From Lysobacteraceae bacterium (lineage in GTDB: Bacteria; Pseudomonadota; Gammaproteobacteria; Xanthomonadales; Wenzhouxiangellaceae), in NCBI GenBank assembly GCA_020201235.1, contig JAIVHD010000032.1:1-10282 (forward strand): 10,282 nt of DNA, read 5' to 3'. The notes beneath the pieces were generated by a model. It was not told where the DNA came from, made no database searches, and worked only from the letters and a program-made list of their open reading frames with translations. Shown here piece after piece: positions 1 to 6,312 of this stretch (position 1 is the first letter of the stretch; the number at the start of each line of letters is the position of its first letter). The position numbers were made by a program, and so were the translations under genes.

Positions 1-87
1 GAACCAGCAAAGACCAACCCAAACACCAAACCACCCATCCGTGCCGATATCGAGACACCGCGCTGCGCCTTAAAAAGAGCGCTTTTG

Positions 88-117
88 CCTACTTTTGAGG
101 TAACTGTCAAAAGTAGG
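88..117. repeat. Perfect 11-bp hairpin in module X, copy A
   Basis: CCTACTTTTGA (88-98) and TCAAAAGTAGG (107-117) are exact reverse complements separated by the 8-nt loop GGTAACTG. A poly-T run does not follow, so this does not look like a standard intrinsic terminator. Upstream lies AAAAAGAGCGCTTTT, a second imperfect palindrome. The same hairpin recurs at 483-512 and, split by an insertion, at 10025-10240. Confidence 0.9.
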
Positions 118-193
118 TCGCCCGCAAGCGCGCAGCGCGGGGCGAAACGCCTTTGACGTTTTGGGCTTGAGGTTCAAAAGTCGGGTTTCGCAG

Positions 194-327
194 CCCGGGT
201 ATGCGCAGCGCACCCGGGAATGGGGGCAAAATCGAGCGCTGGCTCCCGGGTGCACGCGCTACGCGCGTTTACCCGGGCTACGCGGGTTGTGGGTTTTCGT
301 AGCCCGGGTAAGCGCAGCGCACCCGGG
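194..327. repeat. Cluster of three REP-like CCCGGGT/ACCCGGG palindromes (unit A)
   Basis: Three inverted repeats share the same 7-bp arms, CCCGGGT and ACCCGGG: 194-200/212-218 (loop contains GCGCAGCGC), 245-251/271-277 (loop contains GCGCTACGCGC), and 303-309/321-327 (loop AAGCGCAGCGC). The loops are themselves palindromic (GCGC-N-GCGC), so each site can form a nested stem. They alternate between two loop types, like alternating-orientation REP sequences. No adjacent REP-associated tyrosine transposase gene is present in the window. Confidence 0.85.
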
Positions 328-482
328 AATAAAGGCGAGACCGAGGCAACCGCCAAAATCACCATGGCATCCAAGCACCGCAGCCCAGGTTTAAAGAACC
401 AGCGAAGACCAATCCAAACACCTAACCACCAACCCGTTCCGGCATGAAAACATCGTGCTGCGCCGTAAAAAGAGCGCTTTTG

Positions 483-512
483 CCTACTTTTGAGGTAATT
501 GTCAAAAGTAGG
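483..512. repeat. Perfect 11-bp hairpin in module X, copy B
   Basis: Same arms as copy A (483-493 and 502-512). The loop is GGTAATTG, one base different from copy A. The arms are unchanged while the loop varies, which fits selection on, or copying of, the stem. Confidence 0.9.
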
Positions 513-590
513 TCGCCCGCAAGCGCGCAGCGCGGGGCGAAACGCCTTTGACGTTTTGGGCTTGAGGTTGAAATGGCTCATTTTTCGCAG

Positions 591-787
591 CTCGGGTAAG
601 CGCAGCGCACCCGGGAATGGGGGGCAAAATCGGGCGCTGGCTCCCGGATGCACGCGCTACGCGCGTTTACCCGGGCTACGCGGGTTGTGGTTGGTTTTTT
701 GCCCTGGGTCGGCGTTGCGCGCCCGGGGAATGAGGCCAAAATCGGACGCTGGCCCCCGGGTGCACGCGCTACGCGCGCTTACCCGGG
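591..787. repeat. Cluster of REP-like palindromes (unit B)
   Basis: Arms at 591-597/609-615 (left arm CTCGGGT, one mismatch), 643-649/669-675 (left arm CCCGGAT, one mismatch) and 755-761/781-787 (perfect CCCGGGT/ACCCGGG). A weaker variant lies between them near 700-728 and another near 811-840. Arm mismatches are more common here than in unit A, so some of these palindromes are decaying. Confidence 0.8.
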
Positions 788-840
788 CTACGCGGGTTAC
801 GGTTGGATTTGGTGGCCTGGGTCGGCGTTGTGCACCCGGG

Positions 841-929
841 TGTCCCGAGGCGGTTGCAAGCCCTTGTCTGCAGTGTTTCGCATCCGAATGCTCCGGAAGC
901 GGACTCACCCGTACGGTGAGGATGCGAGA
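841..929. mobile_element. Degraded copy of the hairpin (MITE-like) element, left junction
   Basis: This stretch aligns by eye with the first half of the intact element at 10036-10215. Shared landmarks in order are CGAGGCGGTT, CTGCAGTGTTTCGCA (intact copy CTGCGGCGTTTTGCA), TCCGGAAGC (intact copy CCGGAGGC) and GGTGAGGATGCG (intact copy GGTGAGCATGCG). CGCATCC (879-885) and GGATGCG (920-926) still pair, with CTCACC/GGTGAG inside, so a hairpin survives. No terminal inverted repeat remains. It ends flush with the stop codon of the sterol desaturase gene and may now serve as its transcript end; that role is inference. Confidence 0.6.
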
Positions 930-1697
930 TTAGGGGTTACTGAGAAAGGGGTATTCGCTTTCCATGACGTCGGTACCCATGAGCTTGTCCCAGAAACGAA
1001 AGTACAAGCCGTAGTTGGTCCGGGGGTTGTTGTGGTGCAGGTTGTGGTGGGCGGCGGTGATGAGGTGTTTGCCCGGTAGCCCGCGAAGCCACCATTTCGG
1101 AAAGATTTCCCAGCCGCAGTGGTTAAACACCGCAGCCATTGTCATTAGTACAAGGATGAACAGGATGGCACCGACATGGATGGGTATGAATAGCGCCAGC
1201 AGCGGTGGGAAGATTGCGCCGACCAATGATTCATACGGGTGAAACGAAAACGCCGCCCAGGGTGTCGGCGGGCGCGATTGGTGGTGAACGCGGTGCATGA
1301 TCGGGAACAGGCTCTTGCGGTGCATTAAGCGGTGAGTCCAGTAGAAGTAGCTGTCGTGCAGAAACAGGTAGATGAAGATGCTGAGCGGGATGTACCACAA
1401 CGGGTATTGCTCGGCCTCGACGTAGACCGCGGTGCCGCCAAGCCGCCAGAGTTCGAATACGATTGCGGCCGGCGCGGCATAGATGAACGACGATAGCAGC
1501 GACCAGGTGATTTCGCGACGGACAGCACCGGGTTTTGGATGCCCGTGCATCAGCTTGATGGCGCGTACTTTTTCCGGTGCGCGGCCCCATAGCAGCCAGT
1601 AGAACAGGCCTGAGATCAGCAGGTAGCGCAAGGCAATAATCGCACTCAGTCCGATGAAGGTGACCAGCAATGTCATGGGCGGTATCTGGGCGAGCAT
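930..1697 (-). CDS. Sterol desaturase / fatty acid hydroxylase family membrane protein
   Basis: A 255-residue integral-membrane diiron oxygenase-type protein. Hydrophobic stretches lie near residues 9-36, 65-85, 99-119 and 160-190. The histidine clusters of the family are all present: H114 with H122-x3-H126 (HRLMH), H135-x2-HH139 (HRVHH), H192, and HHNLHH at 217-222 near the C-terminus. These ligate two irons that activate O2 for desaturation or hydroxylation of a lipid substrate. The substrate (sterol, carotenoid, fatty acid or ornithine lipid) cannot be read from sequence. The ATG at 1697 has AGGA six bases upstream on the minus strand. The upstream TraB-like gene is 97 bp away in the same direction, so co-transcription is possible. 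The stop codon directly abuts a degraded repeat element, but the C-terminus looks complete for the family. Confidence 0.88.
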   Translation of the reverse strand: MLAQIPPMTLLVTFIGLSAIIALRYLLISGLFYWLLWGRAPEKVRAIKLMHGHPKPGAVRREITWSLLSSFIYAAPAAIVFELWRLGGTAVYVEAEQYPLWYIPLSIFIYLFLHDSYFYWTHRLMHRKSLFPIMHRVHHQSRPPTPWAAFSFHPYESLVGAIFPPLLALFIPIHVGAILFILVLMTMAAVFNHCGWEIFPKWWLRGLPGKHLITAAHHNLHHNNPRTNYGLYFRFWDKLMGTDVMESEYPFLSNP

Positions 1698-1734
1698 CAG
1701 TAATCCTGGTCAAAACCGGTGATACGCGCGACCG

Positions 1735-1749
1735 GGCCCGGCTCGGGCC
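1735..1749. other. GC-rich short hairpin between two minus-strand genes
   Basis: GGCCCG (1735-1740) and CGGGCC (1744-1749) pair around a 3-nt loop in the 97-bp gap between the TraB-like and desaturase genes. No U-run follows on the minus strand, so it is not a clear terminator. It could modulate read-through or mRNA stability, or be chance in GC-rich DNA. Confidence 0.3.
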
Positions 1750-1794
1750 GCGGCGTGCAGGACCGGGGTCTGTGCTGACCGGCGGTCATTGCGG

Positions 1795-2733
1795 CTATTC
1801 TTCCATTGGCGTGCTGCCACGCAGGTCCCATGCTTGAACCCAGGTGCGCGATGTTGGACGAAAACCGAGCTCGGTGCGCATCACGCGGTCGAGATCGGGC
1901 ATGTGCCCGGCACCATAGAAGATGGCGATCTTTTGGCTAGGACGACCCAACCTGCTGTCGAGCACATCAAGCGCGCGCCGGTTTCGAACCGTAATCAGCG
2001 TCGAGCCCTGTTCATCGGACAACAGTTCGAGCAGCTGCGACGTGTCGGCCAACTGCTCGGCCATCAGCCGCTTGAGCGCAAGCTGGCGGTCGTCAGCCAG
2101 TAGAACCCGGAGCAGGCTGACTTCTGGGCGACGAACAGTTCCGCGCTGCGGGTCGGCCACCGACAGCGCCCAGGATTTAAACAATAATCCGATGATCGAT
2201 TCGCCGCGCTGTCGCATGCTCTCGGAGAATTCTCGGGCGGTCAAATCGGCGTGCAGCATATTCGGGCGTTGATAATCGATTTCGTCGAGCTGAAATGCCA
2301 GCCCCAGCGCTTCGGTCATGCCGCCCTGGAACATCGAGACCAGCGAAGGCGATCCGGCTTGCGCGCTGACCTGGCCGGGTTCTCCGACCAGTTCGTAGAG
2401 CACCGTGTCGTACTCGTCGAACCGTCGGCTTAACTCCTGAAAGTAGGCGCGATCGGCTACGTGGACGGCGCTGACCAGGTCGACCCGGTCGCCACCGGGC
2501 GCGCGATAGCCGGCGATGGCAACCTGCAGCGCGGCCGGCTGGCCGTGTCCGTCGCGAACCAAGCGGATGAATGTTTCTTGATCCGCCGACCACGCGAACG
2601 GCGCGGTTACCGCAAGGCACAGCCAGAGCAACGCGGTGCCAAGCCCGGCTGAAGCAAGCCCGGACCAGCCTGCACGTCCGACCGCGCTAAACGCAGGCAG
2701 CTTGATTGAATGAAATCTGGATTCGAGTCGCAT
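1795..2733 (-). CDS. TraB/GumN (Tiki-superfamily)-like secreted or membrane-anchored protein
   Basis: A 312-residue protein starting at the ATG at 2733 (MRLESRF). The frame stays open further upstream, but that part is antisense to glmS and lacks family character, so I reject it. A long N-terminal segment with a hydrophobic stretch at about 27-46 ends in PFAWSA, consistent with a signal peptide or anchor and cleavage near residue 50. The body shows the sparse signature of the TraB/PrgY/GumN superfamily: SAVHVADRAYF (H91), then a conserved Glu in VLYELVGE (E114), and late in the protein YGAGHMPDL (H277). In Tiki-type relatives such His/Glu residues bind metal for peptide cleavage. Whether this one is catalytic is unknown. 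It is divergent from glmS (96-bp gap) and upstream of the desaturase gene. Confidence 0.6.
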   Translation of the reverse strand: MRLESRFHSIKLPAFSAVGRAGWSGLASAGLGTALLWLCLAVTAPFAWSADQETFIRLVRDGHGQPAALQVAIAGYRAPGGDRVDLVSAVHVADRAYFQELSRRFDEYDTVLYELVGEPGQVSAQAGSPSLVSMFQGGMTEALGLAFQLDEIDYQRPNMLHADLTAREFSESMRQRGESIIGLLFKSWALSVADPQRGTVRRPEVSLLRVLLADDRQLALKRLMAEQLADTSQLLELLSDEQGSTLITVRNRRALDVLDSRLGRPSQKIAIFYGAGHMPDLDRVMRTELGFRPTSRTWVQAWDLRGSTPMEE

Positions 2734-2784
2734 GTTGGCATTATGCACAGTCGGGTAATCGACCGTGCTGACAATCCAGCGCAA

Positions 2785-2793
2785 TGCTATCAT
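2785..2793 (+). promoter_or_regulatory. Candidate extended -10 promoter for glmS
   Basis: TGCTATCAT matches the extended -10 pattern TGnTATAAT with one mismatch. It would start transcription near 2800, giving a leader of about 30 nt. CTGACA at 2768-2773 resembles a -35 box but is only 14 bp away, too close for a normal sigma-70 spacing, so the TG extension would carry recognition. No glmS ribozyme-like leader is visible. The 96-bp divergent gap must also hold the promoter of the TraB-like gene. Confidence 0.4.
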
Positions 2794-2829
2794 CTCGACC
2801 ATCCATTCCCATCCAGGTACCGGACCCCC

Positions 2830-4647
2830 ATGTGCGGAATTGTCGCAGCGATTGCAGAACGAAATGTAGTGGCGCTGCTGATCGACGGCCTTCGTCGACT
2901 TGAGTACCGTGGCTACGACTCGGCCGGCGTCGCTTTTATTGATCGCGATTCGAGCCTGGTTCGCGAGCGCTCGGTCGGCAAGGTCGCAGCGTTGTCGGAG
3001 TTGCTCGGCAGCGCTCATCAGGGCCAGGTCGGGCTGGCCCACACGCGCTGGGCCACGCACGGCAAACCGAGCCTGCTGAACGCCCACCCGCATCTTTCCC
3101 GAGGCCGGATTGCCGTGGTCCACAACGGCATCATCGAGAATTTTCAGGAGCTGAAGGCCGAGCTTCAGTCGCTTGGTTATGAGTTTCAGTCCGAGACTGA
3201 TTCAGAGGTGGTGGCGCATCTGATCGATCATTATTTGCGCGCTTGCCGCGACATGCGGCAGTCTTTGACCCAGGCCACGGCGCGCCTGAGCGGAAGTTTT
3301 GCCCTGGCCGTGATGGATGCCGATGACCCCGATAAAATCTGGGGCATTCGCCAGGGCAGCCCGCTGGTCATCGGGGTCGGCGTCGGCGAGCATTTCCTGG
3401 CGTCCGATGCCGCGGCACTGGTGCCGCTGACCCAGCAAATGGTGTTTTTGCAGGAAGGCGACATCGCCGAACTCAGCCGACAGCGGATCGAGATCACCGA
3501 TGCCGACGGCGAGCCGGTCGATCGACCGATCCGGATTTCCTCGATTCCGGCCGACAGTGCCGATCGGGGGCGCTTCCGGCACTTCATGATCAAGGAGATT
3601 CACGAACAGCCCGATGCGATCGCCGCGACCTTGAGCGGCTACCTGGAGGGCGGCGAAATACTGCCCGGGCTGGATCGCAAATTACTGCGACGGGTTCGGG
3701 CCATCCATATCCTGGCCTGCGGCACCAGCTACCATGCCGGTTTGGTCGCACGCTACTGGATCGAGGCGCTGGCCGGCGTACCGGTGATGGTGGAGGTCGC
3801 CAGCGAATACCGGTATCGTACGCCGGCCGTGCCGGAGGGTACGCTGATGCTGGCCATTTCGCAGTCCGGCGAGACGGCCGATACGCTGGCCGCGCTGGAG
3901 CTGTCCTCCGACCGTCGCTACATCAGTCGCCTGGGCATTTGCAACGTGCCCGAAAGCGCGATCACCCGGGTTTGCGAGCACGTGCTGATGACCCGGGCCG
4001 GGCTCGAAATCGGGGTTGCCTCGACCAAAGCATTCACGACCCAACTGACGGTGCTGCTGTTGTTTGCCGGTGCACTGGCGCGCGAGAACGGGCTGGATCG
4101 GGCGGGCCTGCACGATGTCACCGAGGCGCTGGGGCATGTCGTGCAGCAGGCCCGTGAAGTGCTGGCTCTCGATCGACAAATCGAAGACCTGGCGGCACAC
4201 ATCGCCGACAAGCAGCATGCGATCTTCCTCGGCCGCGGACCGGAGTTTCCGATTGCGCTGGAGGGTGCGCTGAAGCTCAAGGAAGTGTCGTATATTCATG
4301 CCGAAGGTTACGCTGCCGGAGAGCTCAAGCACGGGCCTCTTGCGCTGGTTGACGAGAACCTGCCGGTGATTGTTTCGGCGTCGAGCAACAACCTGGTGCA
4401 AAAGCTCAAGTCGAACCTTCACGAAGTCCACGCGCGCGGCGGCCAGATCCTGGTTTTTGCCGACCGTAACGTAACGCTTGAGAGCTCAGAATCGATGACC
4501 GTGATGCACTTGCCAATCGCCCATTCGATTGCAGCGCCGATCCTGCAGGTCCTGCCGCTACAACTGCTGGCCTACCACGTCGGGGTTCTGCGCGGCACCG
4601 ACGTTGACCAGCCACGCAACCTGGCCAAATCGGTCACCGTGGAATAA
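2830..4647 (+). CDS. glmS: Glutamine--fructose-6-phosphate aminotransferase (isomerizing)
   Basis: A 605-residue cytoplasmic enzyme that converts fructose-6-phosphate and glutamine to glucosamine-6-phosphate and glutamate. This is the first committed step to UDP-GlcNAc for peptidoglycan and LPS. The glutaminase domain (about 1-235) has the nucleophile C2, exposed as residue 1 after Met removal, LEYRGYDSAG (24-33), HTRWATHG (71-78), HNG (98-100) and SETDSE (121-126). The two SIS sugar-isomerase domains (about 285-420 and 455-590) contain GTSYHAG (298-304), SQSGETADT (344-352), STK (398-400), and ALKLKEVSYIHAEGYAAGEL (480-499) followed by KH. The C-terminus is the canonical NLAKSVTVE with the catalytic lysine. 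Start: the ATG at 2830, because mature GlmS must begin with Cys. The in-frame start at 2710 would add 40 non-homologous residues. The ribosome site is weak (CGGA, 5-nt spacing). Length matches the family (about 609 in E. coli). No glmU lies next to it. Confidence 0.98.
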   Translation: MCGIVAAIAERNVVALLIDGLRRLEYRGYDSAGVAFIDRDSSLVRERSVGKVAALSELLGSAHQGQVGLAHTRWATHGKPSLLNAHPHLSRGRIAVVHNGIIENFQELKAELQSLGYEFQSETDSEVVAHLIDHYLRACRDMRQSLTQATARLSGSFALAVMDADDPDKIWGIRQGSPLVIGVGVGEHFLASDAAALVPLTQQMVFLQEGDIAELSRQRIEITDADGEPVDRPIRISSIPADSADRGRFRHFMIKEIHEQPDAIAATLSGYLEGGEILPGLDRKLLRRVRAIHILACGTSYHAGLVARYWIEALAGVPVMVEVASEYRYRTPAVPEGTLMLAISQSGETADTLAALELSSDRRYISRLGICNVPESAITRVCEHVLMTRAGLEIGVASTKAFTTQLTVLLLFAGALARENGLDRAGLHDVTEALGHVVQQAREVLALDRQIEDLAAHIADKQHAIFLGRGPEFPIALEGALKLKEVSYIHAEGYAAGELKHGPLALVDENLPVIVSASSNNLVQKLKSNLHEVHARGGQILVFADRNVTLESSESMTVMHLPIAHSIAAPILQVLPLQLLAYHVGVLRGTDVDQPRNLAKSVTVE

Positions 4648-4684
4648 GCCGGGGTAAAGCAATTGCCGCGACCACTTTGCGGAC

Positions 4685-4716
4685 AAAAAAAGCGCACCGC
4701 CTCCCGGCAAGTGCGC
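4685..4716 (-). terminator. Intrinsic terminator of the small acidic gene (possibly bidirectional with glmS)
   Basis: GCGCAC (4692-4697) pairs with GTGCGC (4711-4716), with an inner GCC/GGC stem and a 4-nt loop. On the minus strand the stem is followed by seven uninterrupted T (A-run 4685-4691), a textbook Rho-independent terminator. On the plus strand the stem is followed by the moderately T-rich CTGTTTCCTTTT, so it may also end the glmS transcript, whose stop is 43 bp upstream. Confidence 0.85.
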
Positions 4717-4812
4717 CTGTTTCCTTTTAACCCGCAGAGTACTTGCGGGCCAGCGGCCTAAAAACCCCTTCTTAGGCCAACTGCTATAGGACTCCCCTTC
4801 CCCGTTAAGAGA
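4717..4812 (-). other. Structured 3' UTR of the small acidic gene, possible sRNA
   Basis: Between the stop codon of the 49-residue gene and its terminator lie about 96 bases with two further perfect stems. GGCCTAA/TTAGGCC (4755-4761/4772-4778) is a 7-bp stem whose minus-strand loop exposes AAGGGG. CCCGCA/TGCGGG (4731-4736/4744-4749) is a 6-bp stem. Closer to the gene, the minus strand reads GGGGAAGGGGAGTCC, unusually G-rich. Three stacked hairpins ending in a strong terminator is the architecture of many 3'-UTR-derived small RNAs. That function is inference only. Confidence 0.4.
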
Positions 4813-4962
4813 CTAGTTGGCCATGCGGCTCATAGATTCGCCCTGCTGCTCGGCAAGCTCATAATCGATGTCTTCGGATTCGAGGTTCACGAGCCAATCG
4901 AGGATCGCTTCTTCGGCGATCATTGCGTCAAAATTCGCGGATTCGATGCTGCTCAGTTTCAT
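4813..4962 (-). CDS. Small, strongly acidic protein of unknown function
   Basis: A 49-codon gene starting MKLSSIESANFDAMIAEEAI, with the rest rich in Glu/Asp (LESEDIDYELAEQQGE) and ending MSRMAN. It has about 12 acidic residues against two basic ones (K2, R46), no cysteine and no signal peptide. It contains a short amphipathic stretch, AILDWLVNL (19-27). Support for being real: AAGGA with 7-nt spacing before the ATG at 4962, normal codon use, and a strong intrinsic terminator downstream on the same strand. An in-frame ATG at 4983 would add MNKKDND and also has AAAGG six bases upstream, so the product could be 56 residues. I do not recognise the family. A RiPP-like precursor or an acidic antitoxin- or regulator-like peptide is conceivable, but no maturation enzyme or toxin is adjacent. 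Confidence 0.7.
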   Translation of the reverse strand: MKLSSIESANFDAMIAEEAILDWLVNLESEDIDYELAEQQGESMSRMAN

Positions 4963-4983
4963 GTCGTTGTCCTTTTTGTTCAT

Positions 4984-5402
4984 TTTTTACCTTTACCGAA
5001 CGTTTCAGACGTGCCGTGCGAGGCTTCTGATTCGTTGTCATTTCGGAACTTAGTGAGAAGGATGCAATCCACGTGCCAATCGACTGGGAGCGCGACAACA
5101 AAGCGGCGTTTATTGACCGTGCGGGCGTGCCGGCGAACGGCGGTTTGAGCGTGTGGTGACGATATTGGTCAGTGTTTGCGCCGAATTCGTCACTTTATTT
5201 TTGTAGGTTCGATCACCCGACCGCTGCCGCAACGATTGCTGCGTAGACGGCACGCCAGCGGGCCAGGGTTTGCCGGAATGGCGAACACCGCGCGTCGCCC
5301 AATCGGGCAGGCGGCCCTTTCATGAATCCGCCAGCGTGACTGACCCACGGCGGCGCTTTGACTGTCACAATGCCGGCCAAACTTGTATTCCCTGGCCCCG
5401 CG
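4984..5402. other. 419-bp intergenic region between two divergent genes
   Basis: This region separates the minus-strand small acidic gene from the plus-strand EamA gene and must hold both promoters. I found no convincing -35/-10 pair. An A/T-rich patch (CACTTTATTTTTGTAGG, about 5191-5207) could be a promoter core for the EamA gene. A 28-codon frame from a GTG at about 5073 to a TGA near 5160 reads PIDWERDNKAAFIDRAGVPA and looks faintly protein-like, possibly a gene remnant. I see no repeats, tRNA or strong hairpins. Confidence 0.4.
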
Positions 5403-6305
5403 ATGCCCGTTTCGCACCGAATAGCGCTGCTGCTGATTTGCCTGATCTGGGCCGGCAATTTCATTGCCGCAGCGATTGCCGTGGACGAACTTCAGCCGAT
5501 TACGTTCACGCTGCTTCGGTTTGCCGTGGTGCTGGCCCTGTTATTTCCCTTTATTCGAGTGCCGCAACGCGGCCAGTGGCTGAATCTGCTGGTGGCCTGC
5601 TGGTGCATGGGTGCGCTTCATTTCGGCCTGGTTTTCATCGCATTGTCACGCTCCACCGATATTTCATCAATTGCCATCCTGATGCAGATCTACGTGCCGT
5701 TTTCGACCTTGCTGGCAGTGGTGGTGCTGGGCGAGCGAATCGGCTGGCGGACCACCAGCGCCATTGCCCTGGCATTTGCCGGCGTGCTGGTGGTTGGCTT
5801 CGATCCGTTGGTGTTGACCCAGCTCGATGTGCTGGCACTGGTGCTTTGCTCGGCGCTTCTGCTCGCCATCGGTACGGTCTTCATGCGACGGGTCAAGGGC
5901 GTCGGGTTGTTCAGCTTTCAGGGATGGAACGCGTTGCTTGCGATTCTGCCGCTGGCGGCCATGGCGTGGCTGCTTGAATCACCCGCCGATTCGATCGCCG
6001 GTCTCGAATGGTCTTCGACGGTCGTTCCCGCGCTTTTGTATTCGTCGATCGGAGCGTCGATCATCGGCCACGGTACGTTCTACTGGCTGGTCCAGCGCCA
6101 CGAGGTCAATACCGTCACGCCGTACCTGCTGCTGGTCCCGATCCTGGCCGTGCTGCTGGGGGTTCTGGTCTGGGGTGATCGACCGGGTCCACGCGTGCAG
6201 ATCGGCGGCGCGATGATCATCGGCGGCGTGCTGTGGGTGACGCTGCGGGCGCGTTACCGCAACCGTCCGCTACCCGACCCGGAAGCGCCCGGCGGCTGCG
6301 CGTGA
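5403..6305 (+). CDS. EamA/DMT-superfamily membrane transporter
   Basis: A 300-residue inner-membrane protein of the drug/metabolite transporter superfamily with two EamA repeats (about residues 6-132 and 143-282) and roughly ten hydrophobic helices. Family landmarks are LICLIWAGNF in the first helix, FTLLRFAVVLALL in the second, SSIAILMQIYVPFSTLLAVVVLGERIGW (88-115) at the end of repeat one, and TPYLLLVPILAVLLGVLVWGD (239-259) in repeat two. The C-terminal tail is cytosolic and Pro/Arg-rich. Start: the ATG at 5403 puts the first helix right after MPVSHR, typical for the family. An ATG at 5370 and a TTG at 5358 are in frame upstream, and none has a good ribosome site. Members export amino acids, metabolites or drugs; the substrate cannot be predicted. 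It appears to stand alone. Confidence 0.85.
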   Translation: MPVSHRIALLLICLIWAGNFIAAAIAVDELQPITFTLLRFAVVLALLFPFIRVPQRGQWLNLLVACWCMGALHFGLVFIALSRSTDISSIAILMQIYVPFSTLLAVVVLGERIGWRTTSAIALAFAGVLVVGFDPLVLTQLDVLALVLCSALLLAIGTVFMRRVKGVGLFSFQGWNALLAILPLAAMAWLLESPADSIAGLEWSSTVVPALLYSSIGASIIGHGTFYWLVQRHEVNTVTPYLLLVPILAVLLGVLVWGDRPGPRVQIGGAMIIGGVLWVTLRARYRNRPLPDPEAPGGCA

Positions 6306-6312
6306 ACAGCGA

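Larger units (their letters stand above)
1..395. repeat. Composite repeat unit A
   Basis: First complete 395-bp unit. Module X occupies about 1-178 and module Y about 179-395. Positions 40-65 differ from the other copies: unit A has GTGCCGATATCGAGACACC where units B and C share GTTCCGGCATGAAAACATC. Unit A is therefore an older or diverged subtype. The remainder lines up with unit B with few changes. The unit ends with CACCGCAGCCCAGGTTTAAA, directly before the next GAACCAGC. Confidence 0.85.
1..840. repeat. Left composite repeat array (two tandem units plus extra palindromes)
   Basis: Two head-to-tail copies of a composite non-coding repeat begin at 1 and 396 with GAACCAGC(A/G)AAGACCAA. Corresponding landmarks are offset by exactly 395 bp (for example CCTACTTTTGA at 88 and 483). 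Each unit has a module X, holding a perfect hairpin and the stretch GCGCGCAGCGCGGGGCGAAA, and a module Y of CCCGGGT...ACCCGGG palindromes. The second unit carries additional Y-type palindromes up to about 840. Open frames here run across both strands of repeat DNA and encode Arg/Pro/Ala-rich, palindrome-derived peptides, so I call no gene in the first 929 bases. The array continues beyond the left edge of the window. Module Y resembles REP-type intergenic palindromes of gammaproteobacteria; that comparison is from general knowledge. Confidence 0.9.
396..840. repeat. Composite repeat unit B with extended palindrome module
   Basis: Second unit, beginning exactly 395 bp after unit A. Its module X is nearly identical to that of the right-hand copy: 3 differences over the first 96 bases against 9938-10033. 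After the first Y palindromes, module Y is repeated again with variant arms (GCCCTGGGTCGGCGTTGCG... near 700 and GGCCTGGGTCGGCGTTGTG... near 811). The unit therefore ends in a run of palindromes rather than in the CAGCCCAGGTTT end seen in unit A. It runs directly into the degraded hairpin element at 841. Confidence 0.8.

Noticed and set aside
1..840. CRISPR array.
   Set aside because: The repeat period is 395 bp, with large palindromic units and no short spacers of uniform length. No cas genes were seen.
70..1079. Several open frames of 60-160 codons on both strands of the left repeat array (for example 174-653 minus and 499-933 plus).
   Set aside because: They are translations of palindromic repeats, recur in repeat copies in differing frames, are rich in Arg/Pro/Ala/Gly and lack ribosome sites. 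They are not genes.
2710..2829. N-terminal extension of glmS from an in-frame ATG at 2710.
   Set aside because: GlmS needs Cys directly after the initiator Met; the canonical MCGIV begins at 2830.
2734..2829. glmS ribozyme/riboswitch in the glmS leader.
   Set aside because: Only 96 bp separate the divergent start codons and the candidate promoter leaves about 30 nt of leader. That is too short for the ribozyme, and its distribution is mainly in Gram-positives.
2734..3123. Upstream extension of the TraB-like reading frame to 3123 (442 residues).
   Set aside because: The extra 130 codons lie antisense within glmS and its promoter region and have no signal peptide or family similarity. The ATG at 2733 gives a sensible secreted protein.
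3682..4431. 249-codon antisense frame within glmS.
   Set aside because: It lies entirely opposite a strongly supported essential gene. High-GC codon structure opens such shadow frames, and no ribosome site was seen.
4717..4812. Possible G-quadruplex from GGGG runs on the minus strand.
   Set aside because: Only two runs are adjacent and the third is about 30 nt away inside a hairpin loop, so a canonical four-tract motif is absent.
5073..5160. 28-codon GTG-initiated frame upstream of the EamA gene.
   Set aside because: It is too short and has no downstream signal. It is noted as a possible gene remnant but not called.
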